Of a stretch of DNA of 23,184 nucleotides, positions 15,952 through 23,184 are shown piece after piece. Numbering within the stretch: the stretch's first letter is position 1; every line of letters begins with the position of its first letter. The notes under the pieces were generated by a model that was not told the DNA's origin, ran no database searches, and saw nothing but the letters and a program-made list of their open reading frames with translations. The stretch is from Lachnospiraceae bacterium (GTDB lineage Bacteria > Bacillota > Clostridia > Lachnospirales > Lachnospiraceae), in assembly GCA_900764225.1 (NCBI GenBank), contig CAAFNG010000086.1, positions 1-23,184 on the forward strand, read 5' to 3'. A program made the translations under genes and the position numbers.

Positions 15952-16137
15952 GAACAATTACTCCACACTTTAAAAGACATAAAATTTACGGATATAGAAG
16001 AACAGGGCTTCATGCCGATATATGAACGTCAGGAAATCACTGACGATCTCCATGAAACCTGCGGATTCAGAACGGACTATCAATTCATAACAAAACGGAA
16101 AATGAAAGGAATTCAGAAAAAAAGTAAGCAGAGATAA
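15952..16137 (+). pseudogene. C-terminal remnant of an unidentified protein
   Basis: An open plus-strand frame without a credible start ends at TAA 16135-16137. It reads EQLLHTLKDIKFTDIEEQG, then FMPIYERQEITDDLHETCG and FRTDYQFITKRKMK, a composition typical of a real soluble protein end, with a basic tail. It is followed 28 bases later by a good terminator. The first part is lost in the kduD control region. I do not recognise the family, so this is called a decayed gene end with modest confidence. Confidence 0.45.
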
Positions 16138-16165
16138 AACATTACTATATTTCGTGTATGCAGAT

Positions 16166-16207
16166 AAAAGTGCCACACCCCTTGCACAGGGATTGTGGCA
16201 CTTTTTT
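16166..16207. terminator. Strong bidirectional terminator
   Basis: A 12-bp perfect stem (AAAAGTGCCACA 16166-16177 with TGTGGCACTTTT 16194-16205) is flanked by T-runs on both strands. It ends the remnant on the plus strand and the cofactor operon coming from the right on the minus strand. Confidence 0.88.
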
Positions 16208-16232
16208 AACTAATCAACTGTCAAAGATGAGA

Positions 16233-16346
16233 TTATATAATCATTTTAGTCTTTAAATATGTATCAGAATCGTTAATATTCTGAAAATATCCCTCATTGG
16301 ATTCCGTATAACAAACAAAAATTCCTACAGTATTTAAAAATCTATA
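16233..16346 (-). pseudogene. Duplicated, diverged mobA 3' end
   Basis: Directly after the mobA stop, another frame reads NYRFLNTVGIFVCYTESNEG then YFQNINDSDTYLKTKMII. This repeats the mobA C-terminus (VYRFLNTVGYSLYHTSAPEN then YFQNINDPEIYKK) with many substitutions. It is a tandem partial copy, about 38 codons, with no start and in a different frame from mobA. It may be the surviving end of a second mobA-like gene or an old tandem duplication. Confidence 0.75.
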
Positions 16347-17025
16347 GTTTAACGGATTCCTTTGTGAAAATATCAGCAATTTCGCATTCCGTGCAGACTT
16401 TCTTATAGATTTCCGGATCATTGATATTCTGAAAATAGTTTTCCGGTGCACTGGTATGGTATAGGGAATATCCCACTGTATTTAAAAAACGATACACCGA
16501 TGATCTTCCTGATTCCAGAAAATCTGTGATCTCTTTATAAAGTCTGGCATCATATACCGCTATCAGCGATTCTTCTTTTCCATTATGACACAGCATAGTC
16601 ACCGGTTGGTCGGCTTTTTCCATTGCGAACTTCAACAGATTTTGAAGTTCTTCCACAGGTACCAGCGGCGTATCTACCCCCAGCACCAGGCATTTTTCTG
16701 TCTTTGCCCTTCGAAAACAGCTCTCCAGACCGCCAAGTGGACCCTGACCGGAAATTCGATCCGGCACAATCTCTTCCCCTCACTGTGTTCCACGATATCC
16801 AGAAATTAAGATCTGTTTTGCTCCCAACTGACATCCTTTTCCGATCTGTATCTTCAAAAATGTCTGTCCATCTAAAAGCAGATCTGACTTCTCCCTTCCC
16901 ATATGGCTGCTGGCACCACCTGCCAGGACTACCAGCGTAAAATCTGATGGCAATTGCTGTTCTGCCAACTGACCGTTTTCTAATTCAGATATATCAGTCT
17001 GCATTTTCCGATTATTTTCTGGCAC
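16342..17025 (-). pseudogene. mobA: mobA, molybdopterin guanylyltransferase, stop-interrupted
   Basis: A 228-codon frame encodes a MobA-type enzyme, which attaches GMP to molybdopterin. The N-terminus has LVVLAGGASSHMGREKSDLL, the GTP-type LAGG signature, and the second half has VPDRISGQGPLGGLESC and VLGVDTPLVPVEEL. An in-frame TGA (codon 82, plus-strand 16780-16782) separates the halves after SGYRGTQ; the frame is otherwise continuous. The normally invariant Arg of the signature (xRMG) is His here, a second sign of decay. The GTG start at 17025 is 9 bases after GGGGAGG and overlaps the upstream stop. A CGA to TGA change is a likely origin. Selenocysteine recoding is unlikely, as no SECIS-like structure was recognised and MobA is not a known selenoprotein. 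Confidence 0.82.
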
Positions 17026-17500
17026 AGTTCGTTGCCTCCCCGGTCAGGATCTGTAATCCATGTTCCAGCACTGGAATAATATATTCCAGACTTTCTCTGA
17101 CTGCTTTCGGGCTTCCCGGCAGATTCACGATCAGTGTTCCTTTTCGAATACCTGCTGCTGCACGACTGAGCATAGCTCTTGGTGTAATCGTCATACTATA
17201 TGCTCTCATTGCTTCCGGAATCCCCGGCACTTCACGTTCTATAATATCCTTTGTTGCCTCCGGCATACAGTCTCTCGGCGAAAATCCGGTTCCACCCGTA
17301 GTTACAATCAGCTCTGCTATTCCCTCATCTGCTATACGAGCCATCTCATCTGCCAGCATCTTTCTGTCATCCGGCAAAAGAATGGTATGCACCACTTCGT
17401 AATCGTTCGCTTCCAAAATTTCCTGGATTACCGAGCCACTTTTATCTTCTCTCTCTCCTGCATATCCAGAATCACTGGATGTGATAATCGCAGCTTTCAT
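17012..17500 (-). CDS. MogA/MoaB molybdenum cofactor protein
   Basis: This 162-residue protein is a complete single-domain MoCF_biosynth protein. It shows IITSSDSGYAGEREDKSG at the N-terminus, then the molybdopterin-binding ELIVTTGGTGFSPRD and GTLIVNLPGSPKAV. The role is adenylation of molybdopterin before molybdate insertion; MogA and MoaB cannot be separated by eye. It lies 6 bases after moaA and overlaps mobA by 14 bases, so it belongs to the same operon. It is intact, unlike its neighbours moaC and mobA. Confidence 0.92.
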   Translation of the reverse strand: MKAAIITSSDSGYAGEREDKSGSVIQEILEANDYEVVHTILLPDDRKMLADEMARIADEGIAELIVTTGGTGFSPRDCMPEATKDIIEREVPGIPEAMRAYSMTITPRAMLSRAAAGIRKGTLIVNLPGSPKAVRESLEYIIPVLEHGLQILTGEATNCARK

Positions 17501-17506
17501 AATTCC

Positions 17507-18481
17507 TTATCCTCCTATCTGGGACATTAATTTACATTCATCTGTCTCAATCTCTTCCGATGTAAAATGATGACTGACCGGTTTTTCCCATATTACTTTC
17601 TGTATTGCCTCTGTCAGTTCATCAGCTGTGCATCCTGAACGCATCAAATTCTTCAAATCCGTTCCAGTCTGATATTGCAGACAGGCTTTTAAAAATCCTT
17701 CTGCTGTCATACGCACACGATTACACTGGTCGCAAAACTTATGCGTCATCGCACTGATAAATCCTATTTTACCCTGAAATTCTTCTATTTTATAATAATG
17801 ACACGGTCCATTCCCATATCGTTCTTTTATTGGAGTCATTCTTCCATATGCTTTCTCTAATATTTCGCATATTTCACTTTCTCCCCGAAACTGAAAATCC
17901 TTTCCATATCCAATCGGCATCATTTCAATGAAACGAACATGAATCGGATATTGCTTTGCAAGTCTCGCTATCGATACCAGATTTTCCTGCTCTTCCACTA
18001 CCGGCACACAATTAATCTTCAATCCAATCTGCGGATACTGTAATGCCGCCTGGATTCCCTCCAGCACCCGATCCAGACTTTCTCTCCTGGTTACCTTTGC
18101 AAACTCTGCTGCATTTAAAGTATCCAGACTGATATTTATATCATCAAGCCCCGCTTCTGCCAGATCTGCTATCTGTTCTTCGAGTAATACACCATTGGTC
18201 GTTAATGTCACTTTTTCGATGCCAGGAAGTTCTTTTAACATTCGAACCAGTGTGGCACAATTCTTTCTAATTAACGGTTCTCCTCCGGTCAGTTTGATCT
18301 TACGTATACCTAAACCAGTCATACATCTGCTGATTCTGGTAATCTCATCATAAGTCAGAATTTCTTCATGCGGGATCTGCACAACTCCATTTTCCGGCAT
18401 ACAATAGACGCACCTGAGATTACATCGATCTGTAATGGATATCCGCAGATAGTCAATCTCTCTTCCAAATCTATCCTTCAT
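17507..18481 (-). CDS. moaA: MoaA, GTP 3',8-cyclase
   Basis: This 324-residue radical SAM enzyme catalyses the first step of molybdopterin synthesis, rearranging GTP to 3',8-cyclo-GTP. The N-terminal cluster motif is CNLRCVYC, and LTGGEPLIRK binds SAM. The C-terminal substrate cluster is in FCDQCNRVRMTAEGFLKAC. The conserved C-terminal GG (SQIGG) required for activity is present. Length is normal (~320-330). Only one base separates its ATG from the moaC stop (TAG-T-ATG), so translation would be coupled to the intact moaC frame; the moaC frameshift might therefore reduce MoaA output. Confidence 0.96.
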   Translation of the reverse strand: MKDRFGREIDYLRISITDRCNLRCVYCMPENGVVQIPHEEILTYDEITRISRCMTGLGIRKIKLTGGEPLIRKNCATLVRMLKELPGIEKVTLTTNGVLLEEQIADLAEAGLDDINISLDTLNAAEFAKVTRRESLDRVLEGIQAALQYPQIGLKINCVPVVEEQENLVSIARLAKQYPIHVRFIEMMPIGYGKDFQFRGESEICEILEKAYGRMTPIKERYGNGPCHYYKIEEFQGKIGFISAMTHKFCDQCNRVRMTAEGFLKACLQYQTGTDLKNLMRSGCTADELTEAIQKVIWEKPVSHHFTSEEIETDECKLMSQIGG

Positions 18482-18482
18482 A

Positions 18483-18967
18483 CTATTCTTTCGGGTTTCG
18501 ATATAACCCGCTTTTTCCTCCGCTTTTTTCTACCAGATGAATGTCCGTCAGCTCCATGGACTTGTCAATTGCCTTACACATGTCATAAATTGTCAAAAGT
18601 GCCACATTCACACCAGTAAGCGCCTCCATCTCCACACCGGTCTGACCTTCCGTTTTGGCTGTACAGATTGCCGTAATTTCAGATTTTCTTCATCCAGTTC
18701 AAAATCTACCGAACACTTCTGAATCATCAGCGGATGACACATCGGAATCAGATGAGATGTCTGTTTTACCGCCATAATGCCAGCCACTCTTGCTACTCCA
18801 AGTACATCTCCTTTTTTCACAGTCCCCTGTTTCACTGAATCCATCACAGCCTGACAGACACGAATCTTGCCTTTTGCTACTGCTGTTCTGGATGTCGGTA
18901 TCTTTCCGGACACATCCACCATAACAGCGTTACCCTTCTGATCAAAATGATTCAGCTTATTCTCCAT
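18483..18967 (-). pseudogene. moaC: moaC, frameshifted
   Basis: MoaC converts 3',8-cyclo-GTP to cyclic pyranopterin monophosphate. The first frame is intact from MENKLNHFD through VMVDVSGK and [10 protein letters not shown] to ELDEENLK. At plus-strand 18677-18679 a T-run is one base short, and the reading moves to the other frame, which supplies [32 protein letters not shown] and [11 protein letters not shown] up to a stop at 18483. Together they make a normal ~161-residue MoaC. The start at 18967 overlaps the MOSC stop by 11 bases. A single-base deletion or a homopolymer sequencing error would explain it equally well. Confidence 0.9.
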
Positions 18968-19412
18968 CTGCCTCACCTGCTGCCTTCTCTATCACAATTT
19001 CATCGCCTTCTGTCAATACGCCACCATGAAGTACTCTGGTAAAGATACCTTCTCTTGGCATAATACAGTCACCCATAATTTTATAAATCTCACATCCACT
19101 ATGACATTTTTTCCCGATCTGTGTCACTTCTAATAATACCTCTCCGCTGCGAAGTCTGGTGCCAACCGGCAATGCCTTCAGATCGTATCCACTTACAATC
19201 AGGTTTTCTCCAAATGCTCCGTCTTCGATCGGTGCTCCCTTTGCCTTGAATTCTTCTATTTTTTCATAAGAAAGAAGACTCACCTGGCGATGCCACTTGC
19301 CGGCATGGGCGTCCTTCTCGATTCCAAATTCTTCCATCAGTCTGGCACTATGTACATTCTTTTTCTGTGTACCTTTCTTCTCACTGATATTTACCGCCAT
19401 AATCTTTCCCAT
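18957..19412 (-). CDS. MOSC-domain protein
   Basis: This 151-residue MOSC-domain protein leads the cofactor operon. AAGGAGG lies 7 bases before the ATG at 19412; the longer frame to 19499 crosses the promoter and operator. The conserved core is visible: [20 protein letters not shown], then [14 protein letters not shown] and the sulfur-carrying cysteine region [24 protein letters not shown] domains bind or deliver the molybdenum cofactor or sulfur. Compact versions like this commonly precede moaC in Clostridia. It is intact. Confidence 0.9.
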   Translation of the reverse strand: MGKIMAVNISEKKGTQKKNVHSARLMEEFGIEKDAHAGKWHRQVSLLSYEKIEEFKAKGAPIEDGAFGENLIVSGYDLKALPVGTRLRSGEVLLEVTQIGKKCHSGCEIYKIMGDCIMPREGIFTRVLHGGVLTEGDEIVIEKAAGEADGE

Positions 19413-19464
19413 TTTATTTCCTCCTTCATCCCTCAATTCACTCTTTCGAAATAAAGAGATGTCC

Positions 19465-19487
19465 GTTATACTAGATCTAGTATAACA
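19465..19487. promoter_or_regulatory. 22-bp palindrome overlapping two divergent -10 boxes
   Basis: GTTATACTAGA followed by its exact reverse complement (19465-19486) forms a perfect 22-bp palindrome. The minus-strand half contains an extended -10, TG-T-TATACT (19479-19487), for the MOSC-moaC-moaA operon. The plus-strand half contains TATACT (19467-19472), a candidate -10 for fdhD. One bound dimer would therefore block both. The CGTTATA outer half (with the C at 19464) recalls E. coli ModE sites, fitting a molybdenum-responsive regulator. Confidence 0.7.
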
Positions 19488-19532
19488 CATAGTAAACATG
19501 ATAAAAGAATTGTTTTTTCAATTGGAGAAATT

Positions 19533-20333
19533 ATGTATATTAACGAACAATAACAAAATCTGTCTCTGCTAGAGACAAAAACATATCAATATATCGGAAG
19601 AAATGGAGAATCCCGTACGGAACAAGAAGAAGTATTGAACGAACATATGATGGATGTCTATATAAATGATCATCTGACTATGAAACTTGTTTGCCTGCCC
19701 CAGCATCTGACTGAACTGGTTCTTGGAAGATTGCTGACAGAACAAATCATCACGTCTTCCGAAGATGTAGATCATATCTATATCTGTGAATATGGAAAAC
19801 GTGCAAAAGTCTATTTAAAAAATTCGGCACGCAGCACACAATCCTCATCGGATGCCTTTGTAGAAGTAACTCCTACCTGCTGTACCGGCAATCATATTTT
19901 AAATGATTACTTTGTTACATCCAAAGAGCCGCAGTCACTTACACCGATTTTCTGGAAACCAGAATGGATCTTTCATATGGCGGATGCCTTTGCGGATGGT
20001 TCTCCTCTCCATGGCATTACCTTTGCCACACATAGCTGCATTCTCGCTCAAAAAGATCACATTCTGTTTTCCTGCGAAGATATCGGACAGCACAATGCTT
20101 TGGATAAAGTGATCGGCTACGCTCTGCGGCACAATATTGACCTGCATCAATGTATGGTATATTCCAGCGGCAGAATACCTACTGATATGACTTTAAAGGT
20201 CATCCATGCAGGGATTCCAATTCTCTCCAGCAAGGCTTCTCCTACTTCTGAAGCAATTGATCTTGCAAAAAAATATCACCTGACCCTGATCTGTGCAGCC
20301 AGAAGGGATTGAATGAAAGTATTTACGAAATAA
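19533..20333 (+). pseudogene. fdhD: fdhD, formate dehydrogenase sulfurtransferase, with premature stops
   Basis: FdhD transfers sulfur to the molybdenum cofactor of formate dehydrogenases. The full 266-codon frame starts at ATG 19533, 6 bases after GGAG, and is in phase throughout, but TAA (codon 7, 19551) and TGA (codon 260, 20310) interrupt it. Between them the protein is recognisable: YINDHLTMKLVCLPQHLTEL, the cysteine motif TPTCCTGNH, SCEDIGQHNALDKVIGYAL and VYSSGRIPTDMTLK. After the TGA six residues, MKVFTK, follow, like the normal FdhD end. Both stops can come from C to T changes (CAA, CGA). A TTG at 19635 could restart translation, giving a 225-residue, slightly short but perhaps active protein, so loss of function is not certain. 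A 6-bp hairpin (19561-19577) lies in the early region. Confidence 0.8.
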
Positions 20334-20400
20334 TGTTTGACAAACGCATATTAAACCACCGGAACTGGATATTGAAAGCTTTTTCGCATTTTTCACGAAA

Positions 20401-20444
20401 GAATCACCGTATCATAGATTACCTCAACCTTGATACGGTGATTC
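20401..20444. terminator. Convergent terminator between fdhD and modC fragment
   Basis: A 14-bp perfect stem (GAATCACCGTATCA 20401-20414 with TGATACGGTGATTC 20431-20444) has a 16-base loop, followed on the plus strand by TCTCATTTATTTT. It lies between convergent genes and probably serves both. Confidence 0.8.
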
Positions 20445-20450
20445 TCTCAT

Positions 20451-21098
20451 TTATTTTAATAACATCACATCTTTTTCATCTATCCCAATCCATATCTTAT
20501 TTCCAGAAATATGCTTTTGGTACTGCTGCCATTGTTCTTTCGTCACATCTACGCGAATCCTGGCTTCTTCTTTCGTAGATACGATCAAGATATACGAAAA
20601 CACGTCCTCAATCACTCTTTCCACTTTACATGGAAATACGTTTTTCGTTGTGCCATCTGCTTCCGGTAGTACCGGATGTATAAAGTGACTTCGCACTCCT
20701 ACACTGCTGGCGTCTTCTTTTCCTGTGGTATCACACTGCAATGTAATTTCCCAGTCCAGAGCCATGACTTCGCCTGCTGCTGTCACCGCCGCATCTGAAA
20801 AATTCTTGCATCCCGACAGATATGCCGCCTCTCTGGATACCGGCGCGGCAAACAGTTCTTTTATCGGAACAGCCTCGCTGGACTGTCCACGGTTCATAAC
20901 ACATACCCGGTCACAGATTCTGTAAATTTCATCCCTATTGTGCGATACAAACAGTGTGGTTCCACCAAACTCTTTTATAATATCTTCCAGTTCCAGCTTC
21001 CATCTCAGGAATTCATCCAGTGCCGCAAAAGGCTCATCCAGCATCACAATTCTGGGCTTTGCCAGCAAAATTCTCGCCATCGCCACTCTCTGCTGCTG
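20451..21098 (-). pseudogene. modC: modC-like ABC ATPase, 5' truncated
   Basis: Only the second half of an ABC transporter ATPase remains, 216 codons. It begins inside the signature region (QQQRVAMARILLAKP), keeps Walker B IVMLDEPFAALDE and the switch His in TLFVSHNRDEIYRICD, then has a regulatory domain with LSGCKNFS, as I expect for clostridial ModC. The Walker A, Q-loop and the LSGG of the signature are missing. No modA or modB is present. At its 5' end it is fused out of frame to moeA. It cannot hydrolyse ATP as read, so molybdate uptake from this locus is lost unless the junction is an assembly error. Confidence 0.82.
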
Positions 21099-21801
21099 TC
21101 ATAGCCTGCGGGCGATCCTCTATGGCTGCCACTTCCACCAGTTCTGCACCAAATTCTTTCATGCGAGCCGCCAGAAGTCCCTGATTACAATCATAAATCT
21201 TCCCCGGAATCAATCTTTTTCCGGGTGCCATTACTTCATCTCCGGTAGTCAGAACAGCTGCTCTTACCCGACGATAAACCTTCACTTTTATGACTCCCAT
21301 ACTGGCCAGTATACCTGCTTCAATAAATCCGATTTTGTCACCCTTTTTCAAAAGAACCGTTCTATTTTTAAAATTCTCTCCCTGATAACAGTAATTCTGC
21401 CACTGTCCGGTCGGACGGAAGATTCTGACAGTCTCTTCTCCATAATCTGTATCCTCCTGACGGACACAGCAGTCACAGCCTTTCGGAATAGCTGCGCCTG
21501 TCATAATCCGAACCGCCTGCCCCTTTTCCACTGTGACTCTGGAATACTGCCCCGCATCAATCTCTTCCAATACCGTCAACTGTACCGGATGACTTTCTGA
21601 TGCATCCGTTATATCCTCCGCTTTGCAGGCATAACCATCCACAGGTGATCTGTCAAACGGCGGGTTATCAAATCCTGCAATCATATCCTTTGCCAACACT
21701 CTTCCACATGCCTGCAAAAGTGGTACAGTTTCCGTTTCCTCTATTACTTTTGTATGTTCCAGCAGTGCTTCCAGTGCCTACTCTACCGTAAGCTTTTCCA
21801 T
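21091..21801 (-). pseudogene. moeA: moeA, truncated and with amber stop
   Basis: MoeA ligates molybdate into adenylated molybdopterin. The start ATG at 21801 is preceded by AGGAGG at 7 bases. Codon 8 is TAG (plus-strand 21778-21780), where homologues would plausibly have Gln: MEKLTVE-stop-ALEALLEHTKV, followed in the same frame by VPLLQACGRVLAKDMIAGFD. The core motifs NPPFDRSPVDGYA, AVRIMTGAAIPKGCD and VLTTGDEVM are present. After EDRPQAMTAA the gene stops and ABC-ATPase sequence begins, losing about the last 40% including most of the molybdopterin-binding domain. Two independent lesions make loss of function very likely. Confidence 0.88.
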
Positions 21802-21823
21802 GCTTATTCCTCCTGTCCTGCTC

Positions 21824-22849
21824 TTATACGCCCTTTCCAAAGCTGCAGTTCGGATAATGACATTCTTTGCAGCCAAGACAGAATCCGCCATTTCCCATAT
21901 GTGCCAGATCTTTTTTTGTCACTTCTATACCTGCGATAATACGTGGCAGAACAAGATCAAATACGGTGGCTTTTGCATACATCACACATCCCGGCAGTCC
22001 CATTACCGGTGTGCCATCTTCCAGATAGGATAACAGGAACATCGCTCCCGGAAGTACCGGAGCACCATAAGATACGATTCTCGCTCCTGTATTTTTGATC
22101 GCGCCCGGTGTCTTATCATCTGGATCCACGCTCATACCACCGGTACAGACAATCAGATCTGCCCCTTCTTCTTTTAATTTCATAATAGCGGCAGTGATTT
22201 TTTCCATATCATCATTGCACAGAATATGTCCGTGAATTTCAGCACCGTAAGATTTCATTTTTTCGATGATTACCGGTGTGAAAGTATCCTTAATTCTTCC
22301 ATAAAATACTTCATTTCCGGTGGTTACAATTCCTACCTTCCGTTTCTTATAAGGTGCCAGCGATACCAGCGGTTTTTCTCCTGCTGTTTTCTTCACCAAA
22401 TCCATTTTTTCTTTTGCAATCACCAGCGGAATCACACGGGTTCCTAAAAGACGGTCACCTTTTTTTACCGGGAAATTTGTATGACAGGTGGCAATCATAA
22501 TCTCATCAATCTCATTAATAGCATCCAGCCTCGGCACATCCACCTGAAATACTCCGTCACAATCTGCAATCAACTCAATTTTTCCTTCTTTTACATCCGT
22601 TGGATGCATATTCTCATTGATGCACACATCACACAGAATCTGCGCTGCTTCATTTTCATGCAAAGTATTTTCATCCTTCTCCCACACATAAAGATGGTCT
22701 TTTCCCAGAGATAGCAAAACCGGAATATCTTCTTCCTGTACAATATGTCCTTTACGAAAGGCTGTATCTTTTACCACATCCTTCACAATTCTGGTAATAT
22801 CATGGCACAGTACATGTCCTACCGCGTCCGTTGTTTTAATACACTTCAT
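21824..22849 (-). CDS. Molybdopterin-binding protein with C-terminal Cys cluster
   Basis: This 341-residue protein leads the last minus-strand operon. AAGGGG lies before its ATG, and it ends 22 bases before the moeA start. The N-terminal ~160 residues resemble a MoeA-like/SAF region (CIKTTDAVGHVLCHDITRI). Residues ~170-300 are a MoCF_biosynth domain: VGIVTTGNEVFYGRIKD, LIVCTGGMSVDPDDKTPGAI and VMGLPGCVMY. The end carries the cysteine set CLGCKECHYPNC, which could hold a metal or FeS centre. Homologues are common in Clostridia next to xanthine dehydrogenase or AOR genes and are annotated only as molybdopterin-binding proteins. It is complete and intact, unlike the moeA gene behind it. Confidence 0.88.
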   Translation of the reverse strand: MKCIKTTDAVGHVLCHDITRIVKDVVKDTAFRKGHIVQEEDIPVLLSLGKDHLYVWEKDENTLHENEAAQILCDVCINENMHPTDVKEGKIELIADCDGVFQVDVPRLDAINEIDEIMIATCHTNFPVKKGDRLLGTRVIPLVIAKEKMDLVKKTAGEKPLVSLAPYKKRKVGIVTTGNEVFYGRIKDTFTPVIIEKMKSYGAEIHGHILCNDDMEKITAAIMKLKEEGADLIVCTGGMSVDPDDKTPGAIKNTGARIVSYGAPVLPGAMFLLSYLEDGTPVMGLPGCVMYAKATVFDLVLPRIIAGIEVTKKDLAHMGNGGFCLGCKECHYPNCSFGKGV

Positions 22850-22901
22850 GACGTTCCCCTTTTACTTTCTGTCTAGAAAAGTTATAAATTTATATGGAGT
22901 A

Positions 22902-22930
22902 ATTGTAACATATTGCCAAGAAAAACACAA
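22902..22930 (-). promoter_or_regulatory. Sigma-A type promoter of the molybdopterin-binding/moeA operon
   Basis: On the minus strand, TTGTGT (plus 22925-22930) and TACAAT (plus 22902-22907) are 17 bp apart, and the -10 is extended by TG-T. The start would be about 45 bases before the ATG. A 12-bp palindrome TATAAATTTATA (22883-22894) lies in the leader and might be an operator. Confidence 0.65.
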
Positions 22931-22961
22931 TTTTCATAAACACGGGAGTTTGACACATTGA

Positions 22962-23184
22962 AATCCAAAAAAATACCGCAAAGCCTTGAACACGGGATGT
23001 AATTATTCTTCTACAGCGAATAAATATGGTTGCTCCTACGGACAAGTTTATGCATGGGTTAGAAAATACAAAGATAAAGGAATCGAAGGATTATATGATC
23101 GACGAGGTAAGAACAAAGCGATTTCTCAATTATCAGATATTGAGAAGTTGAAAGCTGAAAACCGACTACTAAAAGCTCAAACAC
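22962..23184 (+). mobile_element. Partial IS3-family transposase (orfA-like), runs off the end
   Basis: After a stop at 22959 the frame reads without interruption to the last base. It shows a helix-turn-helix of the IS3/IS150 orfA type (NYSSTANKYGCSYGQVYAWV, then RKYKDKGIEGLYDRRGK) followed by the leucine-zipper start LSDIEKLKAENRLLK. No convincing start codon or SD is present, so the 5' end is probably degraded or truncated; no terminal inverted repeat could be picked out. The catalytic DDE part, if present, lies outside the window. The contig breaks here, as expected at a multi-copy element. Confidence 0.78.

Noticed and set aside
16780..16782. In-frame TGA in mobA as a selenocysteine codon
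   Set aside because: MobA has no catalytic Cys/Sec at this place, no SECIS-like stem-loop was recognised just downstream, and the gene also has an Arg-to-His signature change; a nonsense mutation is simpler.
19413..19499. Longer MOSC protein starting at 19499
   Set aside because: It would translate the palindrome and promoter; AAGGAGG with correct spacing marks the ATG at 19412.
20938..21600. 220-codon plus-strand frame over the moeA/modC junction
   Set aside because: It is antisense to recognisable moeA and modC coding sequence and spans a deletion junction, so it is accidental.
1..23184. CRISPR array, tRNA or rRNA genes
   Set aside because: No regularly spaced direct repeats, cloverleaf-type sequences or rRNA segments were noticed on either strand.

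Overview
The window looks like one contig from a low-GC Gram-positive anaerobe, most likely a gut Clostridia/Lachnospiraceae-type organism. This rests on AT-rich intergenic DNA, strong AGGAGG ribosome-binding sites, extended -10 (TGnTATAAT-type) promoters, and gene content (molybdenum hydroxylase, ModC-like ABC ATPase, IS3-type transposase). The first 64 bases are not biological: they are an Illumina P7/Nextera adapter with an 8-base index. The right end stops inside a transposase, a common place for contigs to break.

Layout. (1) 65-686: the tail of a small membrane protein, then the leftover N-terminus of a P-type cation ATPase joined to a terminator. (2) 1014-1745 (+): a cysteine-rich DUF5714 protein. 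(3) 10945-1779 (-): a tightly packed eight-gene operon: an 86-residue unknown protein, a molybdopterin aldehyde oxidoreductase (AOR), a dicluster/HdrD-like FeS protein, a two-CxxC mini-protein, a methyltransferase, a C_GCAxxG_C_C protein, a radical SAM protein (TrsS-like) and a PaaK-like CoA ligase. This matches, from memory, the uncharacterised Desulfovibrio DVU_1553-DVU_1559 type of locus. (4) 11158-15070 (+), divergent from (3): MocA-like nucleotidyltransferase fused to a ModE-like HTH, histidine phosphatase fused to an HD domain, XdhC, and a TylF-like methyltransferase with an extra Rossmann domain. (5) 15118-16207: a frameshifted KduD-like SDR under a LacI-type palindrome, a gene remnant and a terminator. 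(6) 19412-16233 (-): MOSC, moaC, moaA, mogA/moaB, mobA and a duplicated mobA tail. (7) 19533-20333 (+): fdhD, divergent from (6). (8) 22849-20451 (-): molybdopterin-binding protein, moeA fragment and modC fragment. (9) 22962-23184: partial IS3-family transposase.

How it fits together. Regions 3 and 4 encode a molybdenum hydroxylase, its predicted electron-transfer partners, cofactor cytidylation (MocA-like) and sulfuration/insertion (XdhC), plus several enzymes of unknown purpose (radical SAM, CoA ligase, two methyltransferases, phosphatase-HD). Regions 6-8 would supply molybdate and molybdopterin. The contrast is striking: regions 3-4 are intact as read, while regions 6-8 carry at least four premature stops, one frameshift and a moeA/modC deletion fusion. 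Either cofactor synthesis is decaying in this lineage (with Moco genes elsewhere or a dead AOR), or this contig has assembly/read errors concentrated there.

The best candidates for undescribed biology are the AOR-linked accessory operon, the MocA-HTH and phosphatase-HD fusions, and a 22-bp perfect palindrome that contains the -10 hexamers of both divergent promoters between the MOSC operon and fdhD.
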